From contig CAZCEC010000022.1 of NCBI GenBank assembly GCA_964497615.1, forward strand, positions 23,517 through 87,516: DNA of 64,000 nt, in the 5' to 3' direction. Position 1 is the first letter of the stretch. The number at the start of each line of letters is the position of its first letter. Below, in pieces: positions 42,245-50,547 of the stretch. The notes below the pieces were generated by a model. The model saw only the letters and a list, made by a program, of their open reading frames with translations. It had not been told where the DNA came from and ran no database searches. The stretch comes from CAZCEC01 sp964497615. Its GTDB lineage: Bacteria > Chloroflexota > Anaerolineae > Anaerolineales > UBA6663. The translations under genes were made by a program, and so were the position numbers.

Positions 42245-44734
42245 CTAGCTCGCCGATCGCGGCTGGCGCCGCAGGCGCAGGCTGTTGCTGACGACGAAGA
42301 TCGAGCTGAACGCCATCGCCCCGGCGGCCAGGATGGGGTTGAGAAAACCCAGCGCCGCAGCCGGGATGAGGATGACGTTGTAGAAAAATGCCCAAAACAG
42401 GTTCTGACGGATGGTGCGCATCGTGCGGCGCGAAAGGCGGATCGCCCGCGGCACGCCGCGCAGGTCACCGCTGATGAGCGTCACTGGGGCGGCGGCCATC
42501 GCCACATCCGTGCCGGTGCCAATGGCGATGCCCACGTCGGCCTGCGCCAGGGCCGGCGCATCGTTGAGGCCGTCGCCGACCATGGCGACAATTCCGCGGC
42601 TGTGGTTTTCGCTTTGCAGGCGCTTGATCACCCTCGCCTTCTCGCCCGGCAGCACCTCGGCGATGACCTCATCCACCCCAGCCGCGCGGCCAATCGCTTC
42701 GGCGGTGGGGCGATTGTCGCCGGTGAGCATCACCACCCGCAGCCCCATCTGCCGCAGTTCAGCAATCGCTTCGACCGAGCCTTCCTTGAGGGTGTCCGCC
42801 ACGCCGATGACGCCCGCCACCTGCCCGTCCACGGCAGCCAGGATCGCCGTCTTGGCCTCAGCTTCCAGGCGCGCCACGGCCGGCGCCAGCCCATCGAGCC
42901 CCAGCCCATGCGCGGCCAGCAAGCGGGCGTTGCCGGCCAGCACGGTGTGGCCCTCCACCTGCGCCACGATGCCGTGCCCGGCCTCGGCCTGGAAGGATTC
43001 AGGCGGCGCCAGGGCCAGCCCGCGGGCGCCGGCCTCGGCCACCAGCGCCTCGCCCAACGGATGCTCGGAGCCGCGCTCGGCAGACGCAACCAGTCTTAGC
43101 AAGCTGGCCGCCGCCGGGAGTTCGCCGGTTTGTCCGGCCCCCAACCGCCAGCTTCCCACCTCCACATCCGTCACCGCCGGCTGCCCCTTCGTGATCGTCC
43201 CGGTCTTATCCAGCACCACCACGCCAATGTGGCCGGCCCGCTCCAGCGCTTCGCTGTTCTTGAACAACAGCCCGCTTTCCGCCCCCCGTCCCATGCCCAC
43301 CATCACGGCCGTGGGCGTCGCCAGCCCCAGGGCGCACGGGCAGGCGATGACCAGCACCGCGACGGCGTTGATCAGGGCGCGCTGGAGCAGGAAGCTCCAG
43401 GCATAGTCGCCGCTGAAGAAGAGCCAGCCCAGAAAGGTGACGGTCGCGGCCAGGATGACGGCCGGCACGAAGACGGCCGACACCTGATCCGCCAGGCGCT
43501 GTACCGGCGCCTTGCTGCCCTGCGCCTCCTGCACCAGCCGGACGATCTGCGCCAGGGCGGTCTCGCGGCCCACCTTGGTGGCCTCGAACTTGAGCAGGCC
43601 CTGCTTGTTGAGGGTCGCGCCCACCACCTTGTCTCCGGGGTGCTTCTCCACCGGGCGGCTCTCCCCGGTGAGCATGGACTCGTCCACGGTGGAGCGGCCC
43701 TCGATCACCACGCCATCCACCGGGAACTTGCCGCCGGGCCGCACCACCACCACGTCGCCCACGCGCACGTCATCCACCGGGATTTCGTGCTCCTGGCCCT
43801 GGCGCACCACCAGCGCGGTGCGGGCTTGCAGGCCCATGAGTTTCTTGATGGCGCCGGAGGTGCGGCCCTTGGCGCGCGCCTCCAGGAACTTGCCCAGGAC
43901 GATGAGGGTGATGATGACGGCCGAGGTCTCGAAGTATTGGTGCCCCAGCGCGTAGTTGGCGAACTCGTTCAGCAGCAGCACGGCCACGCTGTACAGGTAG
44001 GCCACGCTGGAGCCAAGCGCGATCAGTACGTCCATGTTGGCGGCCCGGTTGCGCAGCGCTTTGTAGGCACCCACGTAGTACTGCCAGCCGACGACGAACT
44101 GCACCGGGGTCGCCAGGGCGAAGAACACCCAATCCAGGTACGGCCAGTGATAGAGCCACGGCAGGAAGTTGTGCAGGTCCTGCACGTTGTGGACGATATC
44201 GCGCGACATCGAGAGCACGAACAGGGGCACGGTGAAGAGCAGCCCCAGCAGCAGCAGCCGGCGCTGGCGGGCGATCTCCGCGTCGCGGGCGGCCTGCTCC
44301 GCGTCCTCGGCGCTGCCCTCCGCCTGAATGGCCTCGAAGCCCGCCGCGCTCACCGCCCGGCGCAGGTCGGCCTGGCTGACCAGGGTGGGGATATAGGTGA
44401 CCACGGCCTGCTCGGCCGCAAAACTGACGCGCGCGGCAGTGACGCCCTCCAGCGCAGCCAGCGCCTTCTCCAGCCGGCGGGCATCGTTGTCGTCGGACAG
44501 CCGCCGCAGGGGCAGTACCGCTTCGCCCACCGCCACCCCATACCCGGCGCGCTCCACGCGCGCGATCAGGTCCTGCTGCGTCACGCGGGCCGGGTCGAAC
44601 TCGACGGCGGCGCGTTCCGTCGCCAGGTTGACCGACGCCGTCTGCACGCCGTCGAGCTTCTTCAGATTGCGCTCAACCGTGCCAACGCAGTTGGCACACG
44701 TCATGCCGGTGATGGGGAGGGTGACGGTCTTCAT
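42245..44734 (-). CDS. copA: Copper-exporting P1B-type ATPase (CopA)
   Basis: 829 aa from the ATG at 44732-44734. The N-terminal heavy-metal domain keeps the metal-binding GMTCANC; a second such domain (about residues 75-140) has lost the CxxC. Then come the transmembrane helices, the actuator TGES, the CPC metal site (IACPCALGLATP), the phosphorylation site DKTGT, the SEHPLGEA nucleotide motif, and GDGLND. CPC and the DKTG layout place it with Cu(I)-ATPases. It is the last gene of the csoR-copZ-copA operon and exports Cu(I) from the cytoplasm. Confidence 0.96.
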   Translation of the reverse strand: MKTVTLPITGMTCANCVGTVERNLKKLDGVQTASVNLATERAAVEFDPARVTQQDLIARVERAGYGVAVGEAVLPLRRLSDDNDARRLEKALAALEGVTAARVSFAAEQAVVTYIPTLVSQADLRRAVSAAGFEAIQAEGSAEDAEQAARDAEIARQRRLLLLGLLFTVPLFVLSMSRDIVHNVQDLHNFLPWLYHWPYLDWVFFALATPVQFVVGWQYYVGAYKALRNRAANMDVLIALGSSVAYLYSVAVLLLNEFANYALGHQYFETSAVIITLIVLGKFLEARAKGRTSGAIKKLMGLQARTALVVRQGQEHEIPVDDVRVGDVVVVRPGGKFPVDGVVIEGRSTVDESMLTGESRPVEKHPGDKVVGATLNKQGLLKFEATKVGRETALAQIVRLVQEAQGSKAPVQRLADQVSAVFVPAVILAATVTFLGWLFFSGDYAWSFLLQRALINAVAVLVIACPCALGLATPTAVMVGMGRGAESGLLFKNSEALERAGHIGVVVLDKTGTITKGQPAVTDVEVGSWRLGAGQTGELPAAASLLRLVASAERGSEHPLGEALVAEAGARGLALAPPESFQAEAGHGIVAQVEGHTVLAGNARLLAAHGLGLDGLAPAVARLEAEAKTAILAAVDGQVAGVIGVADTLKEGSVEAIAELRQMGLRVVMLTGDNRPTAEAIGRAAGVDEVIAEVLPGEKARVIKRLQSENHSRGIVAMVGDGLNDAPALAQADVGIAIGTGTDVAMAAAPVTLISGDLRGVPRAIRLSRRTMRTIRQNLFWAFFYNVILIPAAALGFLNPILAAGAMAFSSIFVVSNSLRLRRQPRSAS

Positions 44735-44738
44735 GGCT

Positions 44739-44957
44739 CTACAGCGCGAGCAGTTTCTCCGCGGGATACTCGATCTCCACCAGCTTGGCCTCGATGGCGG
44801 CCTGGTCGGCCGGCGCATCAAAGACGACGGTGACGTTCTTGGTCTGCTGGTCAGCCTGGACGGTCTTGACGCCGGGCACTTCAGACACCTCGGTCTGGAT
44901 GGTGTGGACACAATGGCCGCAGGAGATGTTGGGGACGTGCAGGGTAACGGTATTCAT
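44739..44957 (-). CDS. copZ: Copper chaperone CopZ
   Basis: 72 aa, a single HMA domain with ISCGHC as the Cu(I)-binding CxxC near residue 13. It carries Cu(I) to CopA and the sensor. It sits 4 bp before copA. The typical length of CopZ is 68-75 aa. Confidence 0.93.
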   Translation of the reverse strand: MNTVTLHVPNISCGHCVHTIQTEVSEVPGVKTVQADQQTKNVTVVFDAPADQAAIEAKLVEIEYPAEKLLAL

Positions 44958-44988
44958 GGGAGTGGCTCCTTGGGAAAAGTGGGGTGAA

Positions 44989-45264
44989 CTAGACCTTAGT
45001 TGAAGTCGAGAAGACCTGGCTGATTTCGGACAGGACGCGTTCGCGCTCGCGCACGTCTTCGCCCTGGATGGCAGTGATGACGCACGAGTGCAGGTGACCA
45101 TCCAGCAGAAGGGTGCTGACCTTGCTTAGGGCCGCCTCGACGGCCTGGATCTGCTTGATGACGTCGATGCAGTACTGGTCGCTCTCCAGCATCCGCTCGA
45201 TGCCCTTCACGTGGCCGGCGATGCTCTTCATGCGCCTCAGGGCTTCGTCTTTGGCATCGGACAT
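44989..45264 (-). CDS. csoR: CsoR-family copper-sensing repressor
   Basis: 91 aa, all-helical DUF156/CsoR fold. The metal triad is Cys32, His57 and Cys61 (spacing 25 and 4), which is exactly the spacing in Mycobacterium tuberculosis CsoR (36, 61, 65) and indicates Cu(I). Copper binding releases the repressor from its operator and derepresses copZ and copA downstream. An AGGAGG ribosome site precedes the ATG. It is the first gene of the operon, so it regulates itself. Confidence 0.93.
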   Translation of the reverse strand: MSDAKDEALRRMKSIAGHVKGIERMLESDQYCIDVIKQIQAVEAALSKVSTLLLDGHLHSCVITAIQGEDVRERERVLSEISQVFSTSTKV

Positions 45265-45278
45265 AACGACCTCCTGGC

Positions 45279-45302
45279 ATATCCCCCCCCGGTGGGGGTG
45301 GG
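45279..45302 (-). promoter_or_regulatory. Probable CsoR operator (C/G-tract palindrome)
   Basis: A run of C followed by a run of G (ATCCCCCCCC GG TGGGGG) just downstream of the predicted transcription start of the csoR operon. CsoR operators are known to be pseudo-palindromes of such C- and G-tracts, so this is the likely site of autoregulation. Confidence 0.6.
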
Positions 45303-45314
45303 GCTATTAGTGCG

Positions 45315-45342
45315 ATTTTACCGCAGGTTTGTGGTGTGTCAA
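45315..45342 (-). promoter_or_regulatory. Promoter of csoR-copZ-copA
   Basis: On the minus strand a perfect TTGACA (45337-45342), a 16-bp spacer and TAAAAT (45315-45320). The start point would be close to 45308, beside the C/G-tract operator. Confidence 0.7.
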
Positions 45343-45501
45343 GGTGACGTTTGTCACCGGGGGGGCTGCCGATCTGCAGGGAACTGAGACAACGGCAGAC
45401 TGCCCCATCCCCTGGGGATTGGGCCCCCGACGCCACGAACGGCCCGGCCTCAGCGGCCAACCCGGCACCCGAGACGGCGCTTGCAGGTGATTTTCGTCAC
45501 C
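45343..45501. promoter_or_regulatory. Two copies of a GGTGAC-N4-GTCACC palindrome
   Basis: GGTGACGTTTGTCACC (45343-45358, perfect) and GGTGATTTTCGTCACC (45486-45501, one mismatched pair) lie in the 340-bp region between the copper operon and the sugar island. The first abuts the -35 of the csoR promoter. The 16-bp half-site layout resembles Crp/Fnr-family operators. Between the copies I see only a GC-rich stretch with no gene. A regulator of the rightward sugar operon could bind here. Confidence 0.5.
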
Positions 45502-45604
45502 GTGTGCAGAATACACAATGGCCTTGCACCAATTTGCTTATAGAATTAGATTGTATCGGCGGCTCGCTGGCCGGCTATCCCCCCACCCTGGAGACCCTGA
45601 CCTC

Positions 45605-46675
45605 ATGTCCACCGAAGAAAAGCTGCGGATCGGCGTGCTGGGCTGCGGCCCCATCGCCCAGTTCGCTCATTTCGACGCCATCCGCAAGGCCCGCAGCGCC
45701 GAGCTATATGCGATCTGCGACCGCGCGCCTGACCTGCTGGAACGCATGGCCCTCGTGCACCGGCCCGCCACCACCTACAGCGACTTCGCCGCGATGCTGG
45801 CCGACCCGAAGCTGGACGCCGTCATCATCGCCACCGCCGACCAGTTCCATGTGCCGCTGTGCAGGCAGGCCATCGCCGCCGGCAAGCCGGTGCTGGTGGA
45901 AAAGCCGATGGGTGTGAGCGTGGAGGAGTGCCTGGAGCTGCGCGACCTGGTGCGCGAAACGGGGGCCGTGCTGCAGGTGGGCTACATGAAGCGCTTTGAC
46001 CCCGGCATCGAGTACGCCCGCAACTTCATCCGCGAGGAGCTAGGCGAGCGCCTGTCCTACACGGCCTGGTATCGCGACTCGGCCTACCGCTATACCATGA
46101 CTGACAACCTCCAGCCGATCCCCTACGCCAGCGCCAACGCCCTGCGCCCCGGCGGCAACCCCAAGGCCGACAAGCGCCGCTACTTCATGCTCACCCACGG
46201 CAGCCACCTGGTGGACAGCGCCCGCGCCCTGGGCGGCGAGATGAAGAGTGTCCACGGGCGGCTGGTGGAGAAGGCCGGGGCCTACTGCTGGTTCATCGCC
46301 GTGGAGTTCGCCGATGGGAGCCTTGGGCACCTGGACCTGACCGTAGCAGTGCGCGGCGACTGGTCCGAGGGCTTCCACGTCTATGGCGAGAAGGGCAGTG
46401 TCATCGGCAAGGTGCACCTGCCCTGGTACCATAAGACCGCCGAGGTGGAGTGTTTCTCCACCACCGACCGCATCATCCGCCGCCCCCTGGGCGAGGACGC
46501 GCACAGCTACAAGCGCCAGATTGAGAGCTTCGTCGAAGCCATCCGTAATCCCGCCAGCCAGACTGGCGCAACAGTGGATGACGGTCTGGAAGGCGTCCGC
46601 GCCATGGTCGCCATTGCCCGCTCGGTGGAGCGCGGCGCGCCCGTCCGGCTGGATGAGGTGACGGGGGGAGTGTGA
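45605..46675 (+). CDS. Gfo/Idh/MocA-family oxidoreductase
   Basis: 356 aa from the ATG at 45605. The N-terminal Rossmann domain has GVLGCGPIAQFAHFDAI and the family's EKPMGVSVEE. A C-terminal alpha/beta domain follows, with HGSHLVDSARALGGE. These NAD(P)-dependent enzymes oxidise or reduce sugars, inositols and their acids. It opens the rightward sugar island; the substrate may be a sugar or sugar acid processed by the isomerase and epimerase next to it. There is a repeat-rich 160-bp gap before the next gene. Confidence 0.9.
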   Translation: MSTEEKLRIGVLGCGPIAQFAHFDAIRKARSAELYAICDRAPDLLERMALVHRPATTYSDFAAMLADPKLDAVIIATADQFHVPLCRQAIAAGKPVLVEKPMGVSVEECLELRDLVRETGAVLQVGYMKRFDPGIEYARNFIREELGERLSYTAWYRDSAYRYTMTDNLQPIPYASANALRPGGNPKADKRRYFMLTHGSHLVDSARALGGEMKSVHGRLVEKAGAYCWFIAVEFADGSLGHLDLTVAVRGDWSEGFHVYGEKGSVIGKVHLPWYHKTAEVECFSTTDRIIRRPLGEDAHSYKRQIESFVEAIRNPASQTGATVDDGLEGVRAMVAIARSVERGAPVRLDEVTGGV

Positions 46676-46681
46676 GTCTGT

Positions 46682-46720
46682 CGACGACCGACGACCGACG
46701 ACGAAGGACGAAGGACGAAT
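46682..46720. repeat. CGACGACC / ACGAAGG simple repeat
   Basis: Three CGACGAC units followed by three GACGAAG-like units. Related stretches occur at 21666-21684 and, in reverse orientation and in frame, inside the AddB-like gene at about 34965-35060. It lies in the noncoding gap between two sugar genes. Confidence 0.55.
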
Positions 46721-46834
46721 GAGGACAAACGATAATGTATGACGACCCACGACGGCATCCCATGGACGAGGATAATCCAGCCGCCTGCGCTGGAAAGTGA
46801 ACATCCGCTACATCCGCTGCCAAATCCGTTGCCA

Positions 46835-47674
46835 ATGAAGATCGGAATCTTCGCCAAAACATTCGCCCGAAAGACCCTAGAAGACACGCTCGACGCCGTC
46901 GCCGCGCACGGCATCTCCAGGGTCCAGTTCAACATGGCTTGCGCCGGCCTGCCGTCCATGCCCGACGAGATCAGCCTCGAACTGGCGGACCGCATCCGCG
47001 CCGCCGACGCCGCGCGCGGCATCGAAATGGCGGCCGTGTCCGGCACTTTCAACATGATTCACCCGGACCCGGCGGTACGGGAGGCCGGGCTGCGGCGGCT
47101 GGGGGTGCTGGCAGGCGCGGCGCGGGCGATGGGCACTGGGCTTATCACCCTTTGCACCGGCTCGCGCGACCGGCAGGATATGTGGCGGCGACATCCAGAC
47201 AACGACCTGCCCGACGCCTGGCGCGACCTGACAGCCGGCCTGGAGCGCGCTCTTGCCCTTGCCGAGCAGCACGATGTCACCCTGGGCTTCGAGCCGGAAG
47301 TGGCGAACGTGATTGACACGGCCGAGAAGGGGCGGCGGCTGCTGGACGAGATGCGGTCCCCGCGCCTGAAGGTGGTTTTTGATGCCGCCAACCTGTTCCG
47401 GGCCGGGGACCTGGCCCGGATGCCGGACGTGCTGGGCGGGGCCTTTGATCTCCTCGGCAACGACATTGTGCTGGCTCACGCCAAGGACCTTAGCCGCGAC
47501 GGCGAGGCCGGCCACCAGGCGGCGGGGACTGGCGTGCTGGATTATGATCTGTATCTGAAGCTCCTGCGCCATCACGGCTACAGTGGCCCGCTGGTACTGC
47601 ATGGGCTGGAGGAGAGTCAGGTGAACGCGGCGGTGGCCTTCTTGCAGGATAAGCTGAGCAATGCCCTGGTTTGA
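46835..47674 (+). CDS. Sugar phosphate isomerase/epimerase (AP endonuclease 2-like TIM barrel)
   Basis: 279 aa from the ATG at 46835. A xylose-isomerase-like TIM barrel: GIFAKTFARKTLEDTLDAVAAHGI at the start, LTLGFEPE-type strand (VTLGFEPEVANVIDT), LKVVFDAANLF, and IVLAHAKDL. Metal ligands are probably the Glu of FEPE, the Asp of FDAAN and the His of AHAKD. Such enzymes interconvert ketoses or act on sugar derivatives. It overlaps the next gene by 14 bp, so the two are coupled. Confidence 0.82.
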   Translation: MKIGIFAKTFARKTLEDTLDAVAAHGISRVQFNMACAGLPSMPDEISLELADRIRAADAARGIEMAAVSGTFNMIHPDPAVREAGLRRLGVLAGAARAMGTGLITLCTGSRDRQDMWRRHPDNDLPDAWRDLTAGLERALALAEQHDVTLGFEPEVANVIDTAEKGRRLLDEMRSPRLKVVFDAANLFRAGDLARMPDVLGGAFDLLGNDIVLAHAKDLSRDGEAGHQAAGTGVLDYDLYLKLLRHHGYSGPLVLHGLEESQVNAAVAFLQDKLSNALV

Positions 47675-48470
47675 GCGCCACGGACTGCGTTGTCACTACC
47701 TCGACCAGGGCCAGGGCACACCCTTCATATTTCAGCATGGGCTGGGCGGAACGGTGCAGCAGCCGGCCGACCTCTTTGCGCCTGTGCCCGGCATCCGCTT
47801 CCTGGCGCTCGACAGCCGCGGCCACGGCGAGACGCGCCCCCTGGGCGACCCGGCGGCATGGAGCTTCAACACCTTCGCCGATGACGCGTTGGCGCTGCTC
47901 ACGCACCTGGGCGAGCGGCAGGCGGTGGTGGGCGGCATCTCGATGGGTGCCGGCGTGGCACTGAACTTTGCGCTGCGCTACCCAGAGAGCACGCAGGGCC
48001 TGGTGCTCGTCCGGCCCGCCTGGCTCGATCAGCCCATGCCTGCCAACTTGCGGCATTACCCAGTGATGGCGCGGCTGATCCGGCAATATGGCCCGGCCGA
48101 AGGGTTGGAACGCTTCAGGGCCACGGGCGCGCTGGACGAGGTGCGCGCCGTCTCGCCGGACGTGGCCGACTCGCTGGCCGGCCAGTTCACCGAGCCGCGC
48201 GCCGCCGAAGCCGTGGCGCGGCTGGAGCAGATGCCGAATGACGCCCCCAACCGCCGCCGGGCCGAGTGGGCGGCGATCCGCGCCCCAACCCTGGTGCTGG
48301 CGAACAAGATGGACCCGGTGCATCCCTACGAGTACGGCGAGACCCTGGCCGCCGCCATCCCCGGCGCGCTCTTCGACGAGATCACACCCAAGTCGGTGAG
48401 CAAGGAGCAATACCGGCTGGACGTGCAGGGGCAGCTCACCGCGTTTCTAAGTGCTCGCTTCGGCGAGTGA
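47661..48470 (+). CDS. Alpha/beta-hydrolase (lactonase/esterase-like)
   Basis: 269 aa. Nucleophile elbow GISMGAG (Ser near residue 94), oxyanion region QHGLGGT, acid ALDSRGHGET and a catalytic Asp region ANKMDPVHPYEY. The final catalytic His is not certain. Because it is embedded in a sugar cluster and overlaps an isomerase gene, a sugar lactonase role is plausible, but the family is broad. Confidence 0.8.
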   Translation: MPWFERHGLRCHYLDQGQGTPFIFQHGLGGTVQQPADLFAPVPGIRFLALDSRGHGETRPLGDPAAWSFNTFADDALALLTHLGERQAVVGGISMGAGVALNFALRYPESTQGLVLVRPAWLDQPMPANLRHYPVMARLIRQYGPAEGLERFRATGALDEVRAVSPDVADSLAGQFTEPRAAEAVARLEQMPNDAPNRRRAEWAAIRAPTLVLANKMDPVHPYEYGETLAAAIPGALFDEITPKSVSKEQYRLDVQGQLTAFLSARFGE

Positions 48471-48484
48471 GAAAGGGCAGATTG

Positions 48485-49129
48485 ATGGTGCAGTGTGCGA
48501 CTTCCCTATGGTCGGCCGACCTGAGCAACCTGGCTGCCGAGATCAAGCGTGTCGAGCCGTACTCCGAGCGCTTTCACCTGGACGTGGCCGACGGGCACTA
48601 CGTCCCCAGCCTGCTGTTCTTCCCCGACCTGGTCAAGGCCGTGCGCAAGCACACTGCGCTGCCCTTCGAGGTCCACCTGATGGTCACCGACCCCCTGGCG
48701 TGGCTGGAACCCTTCGCCGAGGCCGGCGCGGACAGCCTGCTCTTGCAGTATGATGCGCTCAAGGAACCGGCGGAGGCCATCCGCGCCATCAAGTCGCTGG
48801 GCAAACGCGCCGGCCTCGCCATCCGCATCGAGGAGCCGGTGGACGTGCTGGAGCCCTATTGGGCAATGCTGGACACCGTGGTCATCATCGGCACGGCGCT
48901 GGGCATCAAGGGCGCCTCGATGGATGCGGGCGTGCCGGACAAGATTCGCGCCGCCAAGACCATCACCCAGCAGCGCGGCCTGAGCGTCGAGGTCGAGGCC
49001 GACGGCGGCATCCGCCGCAACACCGTGCCCCTCATGGCGGCGGCGGGCGTGGACCTGATCGTGCCCGGCTCGTTGATGTTTGGCGAGGACCCTAAGGCGA
49101 TGCGCGCGTGGTTGGCAACCCTGCAATAG
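48485..49129 (+). CDS. Ribulose-phosphate 3-epimerase family protein
   Basis: 214 aa from the ATG at 48485. The RPE/AlsE barrel is clear: SLWSADLSNLAAEI (Ser), FHLDVADGHYVPSL (His and Asp), FEVHLMVTDP (His), and VEADGGI (Asp), the usual metal ligands and acid-base residues. It epimerises ketose 5- or 6-phosphates at C3; in this context AlsE- or sorbose/rhamnose-related phosphate epimerisation is as likely as pentose phosphate duty. Confidence 0.87.
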   Translation: MVQCATSLWSADLSNLAAEIKRVEPYSERFHLDVADGHYVPSLLFFPDLVKAVRKHTALPFEVHLMVTDPLAWLEPFAEAGADSLLLQYDALKEPAEAIRAIKSLGKRAGLAIRIEEPVDVLEPYWAMLDTVVIIGTALGIKGASMDAGVPDKIRAAKTITQQRGLSVEVEADGGIRRNTVPLMAAAGVDLIVPGSLMFGEDPKAMRAWLATLQ

Positions 49130-49133
49130 TGCT

Positions 49134-49151
49134 ACCTGCGTCCACGCAGGT
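49134..49151. repeat. Short perfect palindrome related to the 21.7-kb array
   Basis: ACCTGCGT-CC-ACGCAGGT, an 8-bp stem with a 2-nt loop, in the gap before rhaA. Same design as the hairpins at 21685-21784. Confidence 0.6.
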
Positions 49152-49254
49152 GGACGCGGCGGCCACAGGCCCGCAGGCGCGAAATTTGCGAAGCACCCCG
49201 GAACAACTTGAAGGGGCCATTCGCCAGCCAGGGCGCGGCTCAGAAGGAGCAGAC

Positions 49255-50526
49255 ATGACCCACAACGATCACCACATTCAAGCCGCCTACACCGTCGCCC
49301 AGGAGCGCTACGCCGGGCTGGGCGTGGACACCCACCAGGCGCTGGAAACCCTGGCGAGCGTCGCCCTCAGCCTGCACTGCTGGCAGGGAGACGATGTGGG
49401 CGGGTTCGAGAACACGGGCGAGGCCCTCAGTGGCGGCATCGCCACCACCGGCAACTACCCCGGCAAAGCCCGCACCCCCGACGAGTTGCGCCGCGACCTG
49501 GACCAGACCTTCAGCCTGATCCCCGGCCGGCACCGCCTCAGCCTGCACGCCATGTACGCCGAGACCGGCGGCGGGCGCGTGGATCGCGACGCCCTGCGGC
49601 CCGAGCATTTCGCCGCCTGGACCGACTGGGCCAGGGCGAACAATCACGGGCTGGACTTCAACCCCACCTGCTTCTCGCACCCCAAGTCGGCCAGCGGTTT
49701 CACCCTCGCCAGCGCCGACCCCGGCATCCGCCAGTTCTGGATTGAGCACTGCATCGCGAGCCGCCGCATCGGCGCGCACTTTGGCCGCGAATTGGGTACG
49801 CCCTGCATCACAAACATTTGGATCCCGGACGGGTACAAGGACACGCCGGTTGACCGCGCCGCCCCACGCCAGCGGCTCATGGAGTCGCTCGATACTATCC
49901 TGGCCGAAGCGATTGACCCAGCCCTCAACCGCGACGCTGTGGAGCCCAAGCTGTTTGGGTTGGGCTCCGAAAGCTATGTCGCCGGCTCGGCCGAGTTCTA
50001 CCTCGGCTACGCCGCCAGCCGCCAAATTCTCCTCTGCCTGGATGCCGGGCATTTTCACCCCACCGAGACCATCTCCGACAAGATTTCGTCGGTGCTGCTG
50101 TATCTGCCCGAGATCCTGCTGCACGTCAGCCGCGGCGTGCGCTGGGATAGCGACCATGTGGTCATCCTGAACGACGATTTGCACGCCATCGCCCAGGAGA
50201 TCGTGCGCGGCGGCTACCTGGGCCGGGTGCACATCGGCCTGGACTATTTTGACGCCAGCATCAACCGCGTCGCGGCGTGGGCCATCGGCGCCCGCAACAC
50301 CCAGCGCGCCCTGCTGGCTGCCCTGCTGGAGCCGATTGACGAACTCCGCACCCTGGAGCAGGCCGAGGACTACACCGGCCGCCTCGCCCTGCTGGAAGAG
50401 ATCAAAACCCTGCCCGTGGGTGCGGTTTGGGACTACTTCTGCTTGAAGCACGAAGCGCCCGCCGGCCGCGGGCTCATGAGCGAGGTCCGCGCCTACGAGC
50501 ACAAGGAACTCGCCAAGCGCGGCTAG
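49255..50526 (+). CDS. rhaA: L-rhamnose isomerase RhaA
   Basis: 423 aa, close to the 419 aa of the E. coli enzyme and collinear with it: SLHCWQGDDVGGFEN, GGIATTGNYPGKAR, GLDFNPTCFSHPKSASGFTL, IWIPDGYKDTPVDR, CLDAGHFHPTETISDKIS, HVSRGVRWDSDHVV, IHIGLDYFDASINR-like segments, and RAYE at the end. It converts L-rhamnose to L-rhamnulose. An AGAAGGAG ribosome site lies 5 bp before the ATG. It is the first of four tightly spaced rhamnose genes. Confidence 0.97.
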   Translation: MTHNDHHIQAAYTVAQERYAGLGVDTHQALETLASVALSLHCWQGDDVGGFENTGEALSGGIATTGNYPGKARTPDELRRDLDQTFSLIPGRHRLSLHAMYAETGGGRVDRDALRPEHFAAWTDWARANNHGLDFNPTCFSHPKSASGFTLASADPGIRQFWIEHCIASRRIGAHFGRELGTPCITNIWIPDGYKDTPVDRAAPRQRLMESLDTILAEAIDPALNRDAVEPKLFGLGSESYVAGSAEFYLGYAASRQILLCLDAGHFHPTETISDKISSVLLYLPEILLHVSRGVRWDSDHVVILNDDLHAIAQEIVRGGYLGRVHIGLDYFDASINRVAAWAIGARNTQRALLAALLEPIDELRTLEQAEDYTGRLALLEEIKTLPVGAVWDYFCLKHEAPAGRGLMSEVRAYEHKELAKRG

Positions 50527-50547
50527 CCGCCGATGGAACAGGACATC

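Noticed and set aside
43130..44833. 567-residue open frame on the plus strand
   Set aside because: Antisense to copA; His/Arg-rich shadow frame.
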